64,000 bases of DNA from Aeromonas veronii bv. veronii (GCF_000820225.1 NZ_CDDK01000002.1:110883-174882), one strand, 5' to 3'; counted from the first letter of the stretch, positions 39,511-48,719 are shown. Program-made: numbers and translations. The notes: a model not told the origin generated them from the sequence alone.

Positions 39511-40215
39511 TCAGTCCAGCCCCAGCTGATCTTTGAGCTCCTTTAGATAGCGACGACTGACCGGCACCCGGGCGCCGCTCGGGGTGACAATCTCTGCCAG
39601 CTGGTTATCCAGCAGCCGGATCTCGAAGATGGCGTTGGGGGAGACCAGATACTGGCGGTGGCAGCGCAGCAGCGGGCTCTTTTCTTCCAGCGATTTGAGG
39701 GTGAGCTGGGTGTGGAACAGCTCGCCCTGACAGGCCACATGGACCCCGCCCAGATCGGAGAAGGCATACTCCACCTGCGCGATGGGCAGCAGCCTGACCC
39801 GATTGTGCAGATAGCCCGGAATATGTTCTATGGTGGGGGCCAGCCGCTCGATGGGCTGCGGGGAGATATCCTGCTTGAGGCGAGCGAGGGTCTTGGCGAG
39901 CCGGGCGGGCTCCACCGGTTTGAGCAGGTAGTCGAAGGCGTTCTCTTCAAAGGCCTGAATGGCATATTCGTCAAAGGCGGTGACAAAGACGATGCGGGGC
40001 AGGGGGTCGAGCATGGCGACCAGCTCCATGCCGCTCAGCTTGGGCATCTGGATATCGAGGAACACCACATCAGGCTTGAGGCGCTGAATAAGCGGCAGCG
40101 CCTCGATGGCGTTGGCCGCTTCCCCCACGATCTCGATGGCAGGATCGCAGGCCAGCTGCTGCCTCAGCTCCTCGCGGGCATAGTGTTCGTCATCGACTAT
40201 CAGGGTGCGGATCAT
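39511..40215 (-). CDS. btsR: LytTR response regulator BtsR (YehT-like)
   Basis: A 234-residue two-component regulator. The receiver domain (residues about 1-118) has IVDDEHY, the phosphoacceptor Asp in VVFLDIQMP (about residue 54), and the conserved Lys in LLKPVEP. The C-terminal LytTR DNA-binding domain (about 135-234) has LRCHRQYLVSPNAI and VPVSRRYLKELK. It matches E. coli BtsR (YehT). The ATG overlaps the btsS stop by four bases. Its likely target is the adjacent CstA-family transporter. Confidence 0.92.
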   Translation of the reverse strand: MIRTLIVDDEHYAREELRQQLACDPAIEIVGEAANAIEALPLIQRLKPDVVFLDIQMPKLSGMELVAMLDPLPRIVFVTAFDEYAIQAFEENAFDYLLKPVEPARLAKTLARLKQDISPQPIERLAPTIEHIPGYLHNRVRLLPIAQVEYAFSDLGGVHVACQGELFHTQLTLKSLEEKSPLLRCHRQYLVSPNAIFEIRLLDNQLAEIVTPSGARVPVSRRYLKELKDQLGLD

Positions 40216-41882
40216 GGTTGCTCCTTGGGGATGGTGAACGAGACCCGGGTCCACTGCTCAGGCTCGCAGGCAATGGTCACGCCATAGCGCTCGCCAAAGG
40301 CGCTTTTCAGTCGCCGATCGACAATGGTCATGCCCAAACCGTCGCCAGCGGGATGTGCTTGCCAGGTGCCTGCATTATCTTCCACATGGATGGTGACGCT
40401 GGCGGGTTGCTCATCGGTATAAAGGCGAATGCGCCCTTGCTCCAGCAGGGTCGAGATGCCGTGCTTGATGGCATTCTCGATCAGCGGTTGCAGGGTGAAG
40501 CTGGGCAGTCGCAGTGTGGCCAGATGGGGCGGGATCTCGTTTATCACCGTCAGTCGATCGCCAAAGCGAGCCAGCTCGATCTCCAGATAGGATTGGCAGT
40601 GCTCCTGCTCCTCCTGCAGCGTCGCAAGGCCGCTCTGGCGTTTGAGGTTCTTGCGAAAGAACAGTGACAAGTGCAGCAGCAGATCCCGCGCTTTGTCCGG
40701 ATCGCGCCGGGTGATGGCACTGATGGTGTTGAGGGTGTTGAACAGAAAGTGGGGGTTGATCTGGGCCTGGATAAGTTTCAACTCGGACTGCACCAGCAGC
40801 CGCTGATGCTGCTCCAGCCTACCGGCCAGCAACTGCTGTGACAGGAGGTTGGCAATCCCTTCCCCCAGGGTGTGGTTGATCTTGAGAAACAGCCGCTTCT
40901 TCGGCTCGTAGAGCTTGATGGTGCCGATCACTCCTTTGTCCCCCTGCAGCGGGATCACCAGCACCGAGCCCAGTTGGCATGCGGAGGAGAGGCTGCAGCG
41001 ATAGGGTTGACTGTTGCCATCGGCAAACAGCACCTTGTTCTGGGCGATGGCCTGCATGGTGATGGCTGACGCGATGGGGGTACCCGGCAGATGGTGATCT
41101 TCGCCGGTGCCGATAAAGGCGAGGATCTGCTCGGTGTCCGTGATGGCGACAGCCCCCACGCCGGTCTCTTCCTGAATGATGCGGGCAATCTTGTTGCTCG
41201 CCTCCGGGGTAAAGCCCTGACTCATGATCCCCACTGTGCGGTTGGCGATATTGAGCGCCTTGGCGGAGAAAACCCGGGAGAACTTCTCATACATCCGCTG
41301 CTGGTCGCGGATCATGCTGATAAAGAGCGCCGCGCCACAGGAGTTGGCGAGAATCATCGGGGTGGCGATGGTGCGCACCAGCAGCAGGGATTTGTCGAAC
41401 GGGGTCGCCACCAGCAGGATGATGACCATCTGCATGATCTCGGCGTAGAGGGTGGTAAAGAAGGCGATACGCGGTTCAAACAGGGCATCCGTTCGTCCCG
41501 AGCGCATCAGTCGCCAGTGCACTATGCCCCCGAGCAACCCCTCGCAGGTGGTGGAGATGGCGCAGGCGAGATCGGTAAATCCACCCAGCGTATAACGGTG
41601 CAGGCCGCCGGTCAGCCCTACCAGAAAGCCCACCAGCGGCCCCCCCAATAATCCCCCCAAGACAGCGCCGACCGCCCGGGTGTTGGCGATGGCATCGTCG
41701 ATATCGAGGCCCACATAGGTGCCGAGGATACAAAAGCTGGAAAAGATGATGTATATCAGTATCTTGTGAGGTAGTCTCACGGAATAGTTGGCAAGCGGGC
41801 GCAGCAGCGGGCTTTTCGAGAAGAGATAGGCGATCACCAGGCTGACGCTCATCTGTTGCAGCAAGGAGAGAACCAACTGCAT
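40212..41882 (-). CDS. btsS: LytS-type sensor kinase BtsS (YehU-like), pyruvate sensor
   Basis: A 556-residue histidine kinase. The N-terminal 5TM_LYT domain (residues about 1-200, with GGLLGGPLVGFLVGLTGGLHRYTLGG noted around 88-113) is the membrane sensor. A GAF-like region (about 225-345) contains ITDTEQILAFIGTGEDHHLPG. The His_kinase box is QINPHFLFNTLNTIS (phosphoacceptor His near 374). An HATPase domain includes IENAIKHG and VEDNAG, then GLGMTIVDRRL. It resembles E. coli BtsS, a high-affinity receptor for extracellular pyruvate, along its length. GAGGAG lies nine bases upstream of the ATG. Confidence 0.93.
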   Translation of the reverse strand: MQLVLSLLQQMSVSLVIAYLFSKSPLLRPLANYSVRLPHKILIYIIFSSFCILGTYVGLDIDDAIANTRAVGAVLGGLLGGPLVGFLVGLTGGLHRYTLGGFTDLACAISTTCEGLLGGIVHWRLMRSGRTDALFEPRIAFFTTLYAEIMQMVIILLVATPFDKSLLLVRTIATPMILANSCGAALFISMIRDQQRMYEKFSRVFSAKALNIANRTVGIMSQGFTPEASNKIARIIQEETGVGAVAITDTEQILAFIGTGEDHHLPGTPIASAITMQAIAQNKVLFADGNSQPYRCSLSSACQLGSVLVIPLQGDKGVIGTIKLYEPKKRLFLKINHTLGEGIANLLSQQLLAGRLEQHQRLLVQSELKLIQAQINPHFLFNTLNTISAITRRDPDKARDLLLHLSLFFRKNLKRQSGLATLQEEQEHCQSYLEIELARFGDRLTVINEIPPHLATLRLPSFTLQPLIENAIKHGISTLLEQGRIRLYTDEQPASVTIHVEDNAGTWQAHPAGDGLGMTIVDRRLKSAFGERYGVTIACEPEQWTRVSFTIPKEQP

Positions 41883-42071
41883 AAAAAACGCTCCTCATAA
41901 GCCAGCTGAAAAAATGTTCAGCCCGTGAATAAGTGTGATCAGGATCTTGTTCTGTTGGCCCAACTGGGCGCAACGGGCCGCCAGTTTGCCAGAACAAGTG
42001 GATAAAACCATATCAAATCAGCATGTTAAATTGATATTTGTGTAAGCGGCAGCGGGTTGATATTGATGGAT

Positions 42072-42147
42072 GGAGCATGAATGTATCCACTGGATACGCC
42101 ACACGGAGGTGGCATGCTCCGCCCGGCCCCTTGGCTGGGCGTTTTTT
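42072..42147 (+). ncRNA. Candidate structured RNA: three-way junction plus terminator
   Basis: An outer helix (GGAGCATG 42072-42079 with CATGCTCC 42113-42120) encloses two hairpins: GTATCC/GGATAC (42083-42088, 42092-42097) and CCAC/GTGG (42099-42102, 42109-42112) with loop ACGGAG. A second 9-bp stem with one G.U pair (42120-42128, 42133-42141) and six T residues follows at once, a rho-independent terminator. Together this is a compact RNA of about 75-90 nucleotides on the plus strand, opposite to the flanking genes. Four GGA triplets occur between 42067 and 42107, one in a hairpin loop, which could suit CsrA binding. No strong promoter was found, so expression is not shown. It could instead be a repeat element. 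Confidence 0.5.
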
Positions 42148-42208
42148 ATACATGGTCAGTTGGCAACCTTCTGATGGGGGTTTGAGCAATTATTCCGGTT
42201 TGTCCAAT

Positions 42209-42237
42209 GAGTTATCCCCAGCTTCTGGGGATAACTC
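42209..42237 (-). terminator. Hairpin overlapping the HD-GYP stop codon
   Basis: A perfect 13-bp stem (42209-42221 with 42225-42237) and a 3-base loop. It overlaps the stop codon at 42236-42238; no long T-run follows on the minus strand. Confidence 0.6.
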
Positions 42238-43471
42238 AGAATGCAAAGTAGTAGCAGAAGCGGCGGGTCAGGTTGAAGAACTGCCGTTGTCCCTCATCCA
42301 GCTCTTCCTGTTTGATAAAAGCAGTGATGGTGCGTTCATCTTCCCGCAGATCGATCATGGCGACGGCTTCCGGCCGCTGGGCCTTGATATAGGGCAGGAT
42401 CTTCGGCTTGAGGGGCATGGTGGGTTCGGTAGAGAGCACCAGCGCGATGCTCTCGTCGGAGAGTTTCACCAGTGATCCCGGCGGATAGACCCCCAGCACC
42501 TTGACCAGCAACTTGACCAGATTCTGGTCGAACTTCTTCTGGGATAACTTGTAGAGCTGGCTGATGGCCTGACTCGGCGCGGCCGGGTTACCGCTGTTGC
42601 GGGGATGGAGCAGCTCGTCGTAGAAGTCGACCAGCCCGATCAATCGCGCCAGCGGCGGGATCTCCCCGCCCTTGATCCCGAGCGGATACCCGCTGCCATC
42701 GAGCCGTTCGTGGTGCAGATGGGCGACCTGACGGATTTTCGGTTCAAAGGCGTTGAGCTGGGTCAGCATGTCAAATCCGTACTGGGGATGCATATTGAGG
42801 AAGTTCTGCTCGGCCTTGCTGAGATCCCCGCGTTTTTGGGTGATCTGGCTCGGGATCTTCAGTTCACCGATATCGTGGATAAGTCCCGCAAGCCCCGTCT
42901 CTTCCAGTTCGATGGGATTCATCCCCAGCTCGCGCGCCATCAGCATGGCAATAAAAGCCACATTGAGGCTGTGTTGCAACAGGATATCAGTGTGGGGGCT
43001 GCGAATAAGGTGGAGCCCGAGAGGCCCTTCATGCTGACTGAGGGTGAAGGCGGCATTGCGGACAATCTGGGCGGTATTGGCCAGCCCTTCATCCGGTTTG
43101 AGGTTCAGTGCCCCGAGTGCATCGCGCAGCTCGCTCATGGATTGGCCAAAAGCTTTGTCGGCGGCGCGCATGGAGCGGCGAAAGGCTTTCTCGTCAAAGG
43201 GGGGCGGGCCCGAGGCAATCAGCTCTTCCAACTCGTCAAGGTCAGGCCCGGCATCCGGGATATCGCCGCGCAGCAGCGGCTCGATGGGCAGATCGCTCTT
43301 GTCGGGGTCGACCATCAGCAGGGTGAGATCAAGATGACGGAGAATGTCGAGTTGCTGCTGATCCTTGATCTTGAAGGTATTGAACATAAACGGGTGGTTA
43401 GTCCATCCCGTGGGGAGATGGATATAGTGGCCTACTCTCAATTGCTCTATCGAGGCTTGGATCAGTGCCAT
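42236..43471 (-). CDS. HD-GYP domain cyclic-di-GMP phosphodiesterase
   Basis: A 411-residue protein. The N-terminal DUF3391 region (residues about 1-130) is typical of one HD-GYP class. The catalytic domain (about 150-320) has LIHDIGELKIP (HD motif, near 202) and HHERLDGSGYPLG (H-x3-x-D-G-x-GYP, near 260), with later metal-site residues such as RLIGLVDFYDEL. It should hydrolyse cyclic di-GMP, tending to lower biofilm and raise motility. No signal peptide or membrane segment is seen, so it is cytoplasmic. It is divergent from the phosphoethanolamine transferase gene. Confidence 0.9.
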   Translation of the reverse strand: MALIQASIEQLRVGHYIHLPTGWTNHPFMFNTFKIKDQQQLDILRHLDLTLLMVDPDKSDLPIEPLLRGDIPDAGPDLDELEELIASGPPPFDEKAFRRSMRAADKAFGQSMSELRDALGALNLKPDEGLANTAQIVRNAAFTLSQHEGPLGLHLIRSPHTDILLQHSLNVAFIAMLMARELGMNPIELEETGLAGLIHDIGELKIPSQITQKRGDLSKAEQNFLNMHPQYGFDMLTQLNAFEPKIRQVAHLHHERLDGSGYPLGIKGGEIPPLARLIGLVDFYDELLHPRNSGNPAAPSQAISQLYKLSQKKFDQNLVKLLVKVLGVYPPGSLVKLSDESIALVLSTEPTMPLKPKILPYIKAQRPEAVAMIDLREDERTITAFIKQEELDEGQRQFFNLTRRFCYYFAF

Positions 43472-43603
43472 CGGTTAACCTGCATTTCGTGAATGCCTAC
43501 TCAACAAGCTAGCAAAATCCGATGGATAGACAACTAAAAATCCATTTCGGGGCCGCGGAGCGCCCCGTGCTGTGATGGGGCGCACGAGCGCCGTGCTTCT
43601 CCT

Positions 43604-43620
43604 CTTAATTCGCGCTTAAG
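43604..43620 (+). promoter_or_regulatory. PmrA (BasR) box upstream of the phosphoethanolamine transferase gene
   Basis: CTTAAT-TCGCG-CTTAAG fits the PmrA direct-repeat consensus YTTAAK-N5-YTTAAK at every fixed position. It sits where it would overlap -35 of a promoter with TACGCT (43631-43636) as a weak -10. Confidence 0.78.
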
Positions 43621-43701
43621 TTTTACTTCCTACGCTGGCCCCGTCGTTTTTGTTGGCTTGGCCGGCCCGCTGCACTGCAGGCCGGTATGTAGGAGTTGTT
43701 T

Positions 43702-45318
43702 ATGCGTGTAACCCTCGGTGTACTGCAGACCAATCTGTTGCTGGTGCTCTTTTTCGCCCTGGTACTGAACTGGCCAATCTTTTTGCATTTCTATACGGTG
43801 CTTAGCGCCCTGACCCATGTCAAAGCCGGATTTGCCATCTCGATCCCGCTGGTGCTGATCGCGGCGCTCAATGCCGTGTTTATTCCCTTCACGTTCCGGT
43901 TTGTGCTCAAGCCCTTTTTTACCGTGCTTATTCTGACTGGCTCCATCGTCAGCTACGCCATGCTCAAATACGGCGTCATCTTTGATGCTGGCATGATCCA
44001 GAACATAGTGGAGACCAACAGTGGTGAGGCGGGGGCCTATTTGAATGGCTCGGTTGCGCTCTGGTTTCTGCTGACCGGGCTGCTGCCTGTTCTGGTGCTC
44101 TGGTCACTGCGGATCCGCTATCCGGCTTGCTGGTATCAGGGGGTGGCGTTGCGGGCAGGTGTATTGGCTATCTCTCTGCTGTTTATCGGGGGCGTCGCGT
44201 CACTTTACTATCAGGATTACGCTTCGGTCGGGCGCAACAACAAGTCGCTGGCCAAAGAGATTGTGCCCGCCAACTATGTGCACGGCCTCTACAAATATGG
44301 GCGGGATGTGCTGTTTGCCACGCCGATCCCCTACCAGCATCTGGGGACAGATGCCAAGGTGGTGGCGCGGGGAAGCAAGCCGACTTTGATGTTCCTGGTG
44401 GTGGGGGAGACGGCGCGCAGCCAGAACTACTCCCTTAACGGGTATGGCAAGGCGACCAACAGTTTTACGGCAAAAGAGCAGGGGGTGGTGTCGTTCAAAG
44501 ATGTGCGCTCCTGCGGTACGGCTACTGCGGTTTCTGTGCCCTGCATGTTCTCCAACCTCACGCGCCGCGGCTACGATGACCAGCTTGCCAGCTCCCGTGA
44601 CGGCCTGCTCGATGTGCTGCAACATGCCGGAGTCTCGGTGTTGTGGAAAGAGAACGATGGCGGTTGCAAAGGGGTATGCCGCAATGTGCCGACCATCGAG
44701 ATCCTCCCCAAATCCTATCCTGCGCTCTGTCAGGGGGAGTCTTGCTATGACGAGGTGCTGCTGGAGGGGCTGGATCAGCAGATTGCCGGCATGAAGGGCA
44801 ACAAGCTGGTGGCTTTTCACCTGATGGGCAGCCATGGCCCGACCTATTTTCGTCGTTACCCTGCCAGCGAGCGCGTCTTTATGCCGGACTGCCCGCGCAG
44901 CGACATTGAAAACTGCAGCAACGAAGAGCTGGTCAACACCTATGACAACACCATCCGCTACACCGACAAGGTGGTGGGGCTGCTGATAGACAAGCTCAAG
45001 TCGCTGGAGAGCCAGTATGATGTGGGGCTGGTCTATCTCTCCGATCACGGCGAATCCCTCGGGGCCATGGGGCTCTATCTGCACGGCACGCCATACAAGT
45101 TTGCGCCGGATGATCAGACCCGGGTGCCGTTGCTGACCTGGTTCTCGTCCCAGTTGCAGGCCGATCGCCAGCTGGATATGGGTTGCCTGGCGGCGGAGGC
45201 GAGCAGTCAGCGTTTCTCCCACGATAACCTGTTCCACTCCATGCTGGGGATCATGGATGTGCAGACCCGTGTTTACGACAACAAGCTGGATCTGTTCAAG
45301 CCATGTCGGGCGGGCTAA
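43702..45318 (+). CDS. eptA: Lipid A phosphoethanolamine transferase, EptA/MCR-3-like
   Basis: A 538-residue inner-membrane enzyme. Five N-terminal membrane segments (residues about 1-170) precede a periplasmic alkaline-phosphatase-fold domain. Catalytic features are VVGETARSQNYSLNGY (zinc-ligand Glu236), SCGTATAVSVPCMF with the nucleophile Thr near 275, FHLMGSHGPTY and YLSDHGESLGAMGLYLHG (zinc Asp and His). Cys pairs (KENDGGCKGVC, CQGESC, CPRSDIENC) mark the MCR/EptA disulfides. By eye it is strikingly close to plasmid-borne MCR-3, which is thought to come from Aeromonas. It adds phosphoethanolamine to lipid A, lowering polymyxin binding. AGGAG lies six bases before the ATG. Confidence 0.93.
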   Translation: MRVTLGVLQTNLLLVLFFALVLNWPIFLHFYTVLSALTHVKAGFAISIPLVLIAALNAVFIPFTFRFVLKPFFTVLILTGSIVSYAMLKYGVIFDAGMIQNIVETNSGEAGAYLNGSVALWFLLTGLLPVLVLWSLRIRYPACWYQGVALRAGVLAISLLFIGGVASLYYQDYASVGRNNKSLAKEIVPANYVHGLYKYGRDVLFATPIPYQHLGTDAKVVARGSKPTLMFLVVGETARSQNYSLNGYGKATNSFTAKEQGVVSFKDVRSCGTATAVSVPCMFSNLTRRGYDDQLASSRDGLLDVLQHAGVSVLWKENDGGCKGVCRNVPTIEILPKSYPALCQGESCYDEVLLEGLDQQIAGMKGNKLVAFHLMGSHGPTYFRRYPASERVFMPDCPRSDIENCSNEELVNTYDNTIRYTDKVVGLLIDKLKSLESQYDVGLVYLSDHGESLGAMGLYLHGTPYKFAPDDQTRVPLLTWFSSQLQADRQLDMGCLAAEASSQRFSHDNLFHSMLGIMDVQTRVYDNKLDLFKPCRAG

Positions 45319-45340
45319 ACCGCCAGCAAGCACATAATAG

Positions 45341-45367
45341 AAAACGGCAGCCACTGGCTGCCGTTTT
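45341..45367. terminator. Bidirectional terminator between eptA and nagC
   Basis: A 12-bp stem (45341-45352 with 45356-45367) with A and T runs at its feet and a 3-base loop. Confidence 0.9.
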
Positions 45368-45389
45368 GTTATCTCGCAAGATCAGAGCC

Positions 45390-46604
45390 TTACTTCTGCT
45401 CCATGATGATCTGCAGCAGATCCCCCTCCAGCAGAGCGCGCTTGACCAGTGCAAAGCCGCCATAGGTCGGCTGGTTCTGGAAGCGGGCTTTCACAATGGG
45501 CAGGCCACGGTGGAAGCTCGGCAGGGATTGATGCTCGACGCAGCGACGGATGGCCGGGAAGAGGATCTCTTCGGCGGCGGTGATTTCACCGGCGATCAGC
45601 ACCTTCTGCGGGTTGAACAGGTTGACCGTGATGGCCACCGCTCGTCCCAGATGCTCACCCACGTTCTCGATGACGCTGCGGGCCAGCTCATCACCTGCCA
45701 GCGCCGCCTTGCACACCTCCTGAATGGTGATGTGCTTCTCTTGCAGTGCGCTCTGGTGACCGCGGCTGATGAGCTCTTTCACCTTGTCGATGATCGCTTC
45801 GTTGGAGGCGATGGTCTCGAGGCAGCCGAAGTTGCCACAGTGACAGCGCTTGCCGAGCGGCTCGACCTGAATATGGCCGATCTCGCCGACGTTGCGGTTC
45901 TGACCGAGGAACACCTGACCCTTGGTGATGATCCCCGAGCCCGTCCCCTGGTGGACACTCACCAGAATGGAGTCCATGCAGTCGCGGGACTCGCCGAAGA
46001 AGTGTTCGGCCAACGCCAGCGAGCGGGTGTCGTTGCCCACGTAGCAGGGGAGGTTGAAGTGGTTCTCAAGCAGCTTCGCCAGTCCCAGATTGCGGATCTG
46101 GTACTTGGGGGTGTAGATGACCATACCGGATTCCGGGTTGACCAGACCCGGCATGGTCAGCGCGATGCTGATGAGGTTGCGACAACGTTCGCGGTTGGCA
46201 TCGATAAAGGCGCCAATCTCTCGCAGCAGCATGTCGACCACGGGTTGCTGGTCGATCTCGGTCACCTGAATGACGTGCTGGTCGAGCTCCTTGCCATCGA
46301 GGTCATAGAGACTCAGTTGCAGGTAGCCGCGGCCCAGCTTGGCAGAGACAAACTGAAAGCGATGTTTGATGGTGGTCAGGGAGATGGCACGCCGCCCGCC
46401 GGTTGAGGCTTGCGGAGAGGTCTCCTTGATCAGGCCATGCTCGATCAGTTGCCGGGTTATTTTGGTCACGCTGGCCGGGGCCAGCTGACTCAACTCGGCA
46501 ATCTTGACCCGGGAGATGGGGCCTTGCAGGTCGATGAGCCGATACACGGCTGCACTGTTGACCTGCTTGATAAGATCTACGTTTGCTATTTGTCCGCCAG
46601 TCAT
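45390..46604 (-). CDS. nagC: N-acetylglucosamine repressor NagC (ROK family)
   Basis: A 404-residue ROK-family transcriptional repressor. The N-terminal winged helix-turn-helix is at about residues 20-65 (QLAPASVTKITRQLIEHG). Effector-domain blocks are STGGRRAISL, VHQGTGSGIITKG and the zinc motif in EPLGKRCHCGNFGCLETIAS (Cys-x-Cys-x4-Cys). It matches E. coli NagC, which is released from DNA by GlcNAc-6-phosphate. The start ATG is five bases after the nagA stop. It likely acts at the boxes between nagB and nagE. Confidence 0.95.
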   Translation of the reverse strand: MTGGQIANVDLIKQVNSAAVYRLIDLQGPISRVKIAELSQLAPASVTKITRQLIEHGLIKETSPQASTGGRRAISLTTIKHRFQFVSAKLGRGYLQLSLYDLDGKELDQHVIQVTEIDQQPVVDMLLREIGAFIDANRERCRNLISIALTMPGLVNPESGMVIYTPKYQIRNLGLAKLLENHFNLPCYVGNDTRSLALAEHFFGESRDCMDSILVSVHQGTGSGIITKGQVFLGQNRNVGEIGHIQVEPLGKRCHCGNFGCLETIASNEAIIDKVKELISRGHQSALQEKHITIQEVCKAALAGDELARSVIENVGEHLGRAVAITVNLFNPQKVLIAGEITAAEEILFPAIRRCVEHQSLPSFHRGLPIVKARFQNQPTYGGFALVKRALLEGDLLQIIMEQK

Positions 46605-46608
46605 GATG

Positions 46609-47754
46609 TCACTGTTGTGTGTAGTGTCCGTTAACCACGGTCCCACGGACCGTGAAGTCCTGATCGAAGACAGTGAGGTTGGCTACTTTACCGACCTGGA
46701 TACTACCGAGACGTGAGTCCCATCCAATGGCGCGAGCGGGGTAGAGGCTGGCCATTCTCAGTGCTTCATCGAGCGGTAATCCGACCTGCTTGACCAGATT
46801 TTCCACCCCCTCAATCATGGTGAGGGAGGAACCGCCGAGTGTACCATTCTCGTCGATGCACTGACCATCGCGTAAAAAGACGGTGGTGCCACAAAAATCA
46901 AATTTCTCAAAGCCTTCCGGAGCACCTGCTGCTGCGGTGGCATCAGTGACCAGCACCAGTCGCTCCCCCAGCGCCTTGTGAGCCAGACGCACGTTGGCCC
47001 AGTGTACATGGTGGCCATCGACGATGATGCCCGCGTAGACATCCTTGCGATCATAGATGGCGCCCACGACGCCCGGCTCGCGACCGTTGAGGGTCGGAGT
47101 CATGGCGTTGTAGAGGTGGGTCGCAAAGCGAATACCGTTATCGAACCCGGCCATGGCCTGATCGTAACTGGCGGCAGTGTGACCGGCCGAGACCAGAATG
47201 CCCGCTTCTACCAGACGGCGGATATGGGCCGGCTCGTTGCGCTCCGGAGCCAGGGTGATTTTGGTGATGGCATCCGCGTTGGCGCAGAAGAAGTCGATCA
47301 TCTCGTCCGCTGGCTGGCGAATTTGCGCAGCAGGGTGGATCCCCTTGCGCTTGAGGTTGGTGTAAGGCCCTTCCAGATGGACGCCCAGCACCTCGTTGGG
47401 GTGTGCAGCCATGTAGTCACGGGTCACCGCAACGGCCTGCTTCATGTCGGCATCCGGACTGGTGATCAGGGTCGGCAGGAAGCTGGTGGTACCGGATTTG
47501 AGGTTGGCCGCCTGCATGGTCGCCAGGGTCTCGACCGTGATCTCGGTGTTGAACATCACCCCGCCACAGCCGTTGAGCTGCACGTCGATAAAACCGGCAG
47601 TCAGGTTGGCGCCTTTGAGGTCAATCTGCTCGATGCCCGCAGGCAGTTCGGCCAGGTGAGAGATGGCGACAATCTTGTCGCCCTCGATAAGCACCCCGTA
47701 GCCGGTCAGCACGCAGCTGCCGGTGTAGAGGGTGCAGTTGGTCAATGCGTACAT
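46609..47754 (-). CDS. nagA: N-acetylglucosamine-6-phosphate deacetylase
   Basis: A 381-residue amidohydrolase that converts GlcNAc-6-phosphate to glucosamine-6-phosphate. Visible blocks are [17 protein letters not shown] (metal Glu), [16 protein letters not shown] (metal His), [18 protein letters not shown] (metal His) and [10 protein letters not shown] (catalytic Asp). Length matches E. coli NagA (382). It sits nine bases after nagB and five bases before nagC in a nagBAC operon. Confidence 0.96.
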   Translation of the reverse strand: MYALTNCTLYTGSCVLTGYGVLIEGDKIVAISHLAELPAGIEQIDLKGANLTAGFIDVQLNGCGGVMFNTEITVETLATMQAANLKSGTTSFLPTLITSPDADMKQAVAVTRDYMAAHPNEVLGVHLEGPYTNLKRKGIHPAAQIRQPADEMIDFFCANADAITKITLAPERNEPAHIRRLVEAGILVSAGHTAASYDQAMAGFDNGIRFATHLYNAMTPTLNGREPGVVGAIYDRKDVYAGIIVDGHHVHWANVRLAHKALGERLVLVTDATAAAGAPEGFEKFDFCGTTVFLRDGQCIDENGTLGGSSLTMIEGVENLVKQVGLPLDEALRMASLYPARAIGWDSRLGSIQVGKVANLTVFDQDFTVRGTVVNGHYTQQ

Positions 47755-47763
47755 GACGACTCC

Positions 47764-48564
47764 TTACAGACGGCCGATGTTGGCGGCTTCCAGCTGCTGG
47801 AAGTAGCGAACGGTCTTGACCTTGAGCTCCATGGTTGAGGGCTCGTCGCACACCATCATTCCCTTCGGATGCAGTTGCAGGGTGGAGATGGTCCACATGT
47901 GGTTGACGCTGCCTTCCACGGCGGCCTGCAGGGCCAGTGCCTTGCCGTGACCGGTGACCAGGATCATGATCTCTTCCGCATCCATCAGGGTGCCGACACC
48001 CACGGTCAGGGCCAGTTTGGGCACCTGCTCCATGTCGCCACCGAAGAAGCGGGAGTTGGCGATACGGGTGTCTTCGGTCAGGGTCTTGACCCGGGTGCGG
48101 GAGGAGAGGGAAGAGGCCGGCTCGTTGAACGCGATGTGGCCGTCGTTACCCACGCCACCCATGAACAGGTGGATCTTGCCGTAGGACTTGATCTTGTCTT
48201 CGTAGCGCTTGCACTCGGCCACCAGATCCTCGGCATTGCCGTTGAGGATGTTGATGTTTTCGGGACGAATGTCGATGTGACTGAAGAAGTTGTTGTGCAT
48301 GAAGCTGTGGTAGCTCTCCGGGTGATCTTCCGGCAGGCCGACGTACTCGTCCATGTTGAAGGTGACCACGTTCTGGAAGCTCACTTCACCGGCTTTGTGC
48401 AACTCGATCAGGCGCTTGTAGGTGTTGAGCGGGGTGCCACCGGTGGGCAGGCCCAGTACGAAAGGGCGATCGCTGGTCGGCTTGAACGCGTTGATGCGGT
48501 CAACGATGTAACGAGCAGACCACAGGCCTACTTGGCTGGCAGATTTCAACGGGATCAGGCGCAT
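47764..48564 (-). CDS. nagB: Glucosamine-6-phosphate deaminase
   Basis: A 266-residue aldo-keto isomerase that turns glucosamine-6-phosphate into fructose-6-phosphate and ammonia. Family blocks are [33 protein letters not shown] (catalytic Asp) and [17 protein letters not shown] (catalytic Asp and His). Length equals E. coli NagB. The start is ATG at 48564; the extension to 48609 is not supported. It is the first gene of nagBAC, divergent from nagE. Confidence 0.96.
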   Translation of the reverse strand: MRLIPLKSASQVGLWSARYIVDRINAFKPTSDRPFVLGLPTGGTPLNTYKRLIELHKAGEVSFQNVVTFNMDEYVGLPEDHPESYHSFMHNNFFSHIDIRPENINILNGNAEDLVAECKRYEDKIKSYGKIHLFMGGVGNDGHIAFNEPASSLSSRTRVKTLTEDTRIANSRFFGGDMEQVPKLALTVGVGTLMDAEEIMILVTGHGKALALQAAVEGSVNHMWTISTLQLHPKGMMVCDEPSTMELKVKTVRYFQQLEAANIGRL

Positions 48565-48632
48565 ATGGGATACCTCTGTGTCGGGTTGCGACCGGTTTGG
48601 CGGTGGCAATTGGCTAAGACGGATTCAAGTTG

Positions 48633-48650
48633 TTTTATAGCGTAAATAAA
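48633..48650. promoter_or_regulatory. Candidate NagC box near nagB
   Basis: TTTTATAGCGTAAATAAA is an A/T-flanked near-palindrome of NagC type. Its centre lies about 91 bp, close to nine helical turns, from a second candidate at 48720-48745. Confidence 0.5.
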
Positions 48651-48695
48651 GATTGCGAACTAAGCCACATCTATCCACCACCTTTATCTTGTTTG

Positions 48696-48711
48696 GGTGA
48701 TAACGATCACG
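48696..48711. promoter_or_regulatory. CRP-like site between nagB and nagE
   Basis: GGTGATAACGATCACG matches the CRP consensus at eight of ten fixed positions and lies between the two NagC-like boxes, as in enteric nagE-nagB. Confidence 0.6.
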
Positions 48712-48719
48712 ATTATCGG

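Noticed and set aside
42072-42147. A cyclic-di-GMP riboswitch next to the HD-GYP gene
   Set aside because: The structure lacks the conserved GEMM core as I know it and lies downstream of the HD-GYP gene on the opposite strand, not in a leader.
43702-45318. A mobile mcr gene cassette
   Set aside because: No insertion sequence, integron or plasmid genes flank it, and it has a chromosomal-type PmrA box; it looks native.
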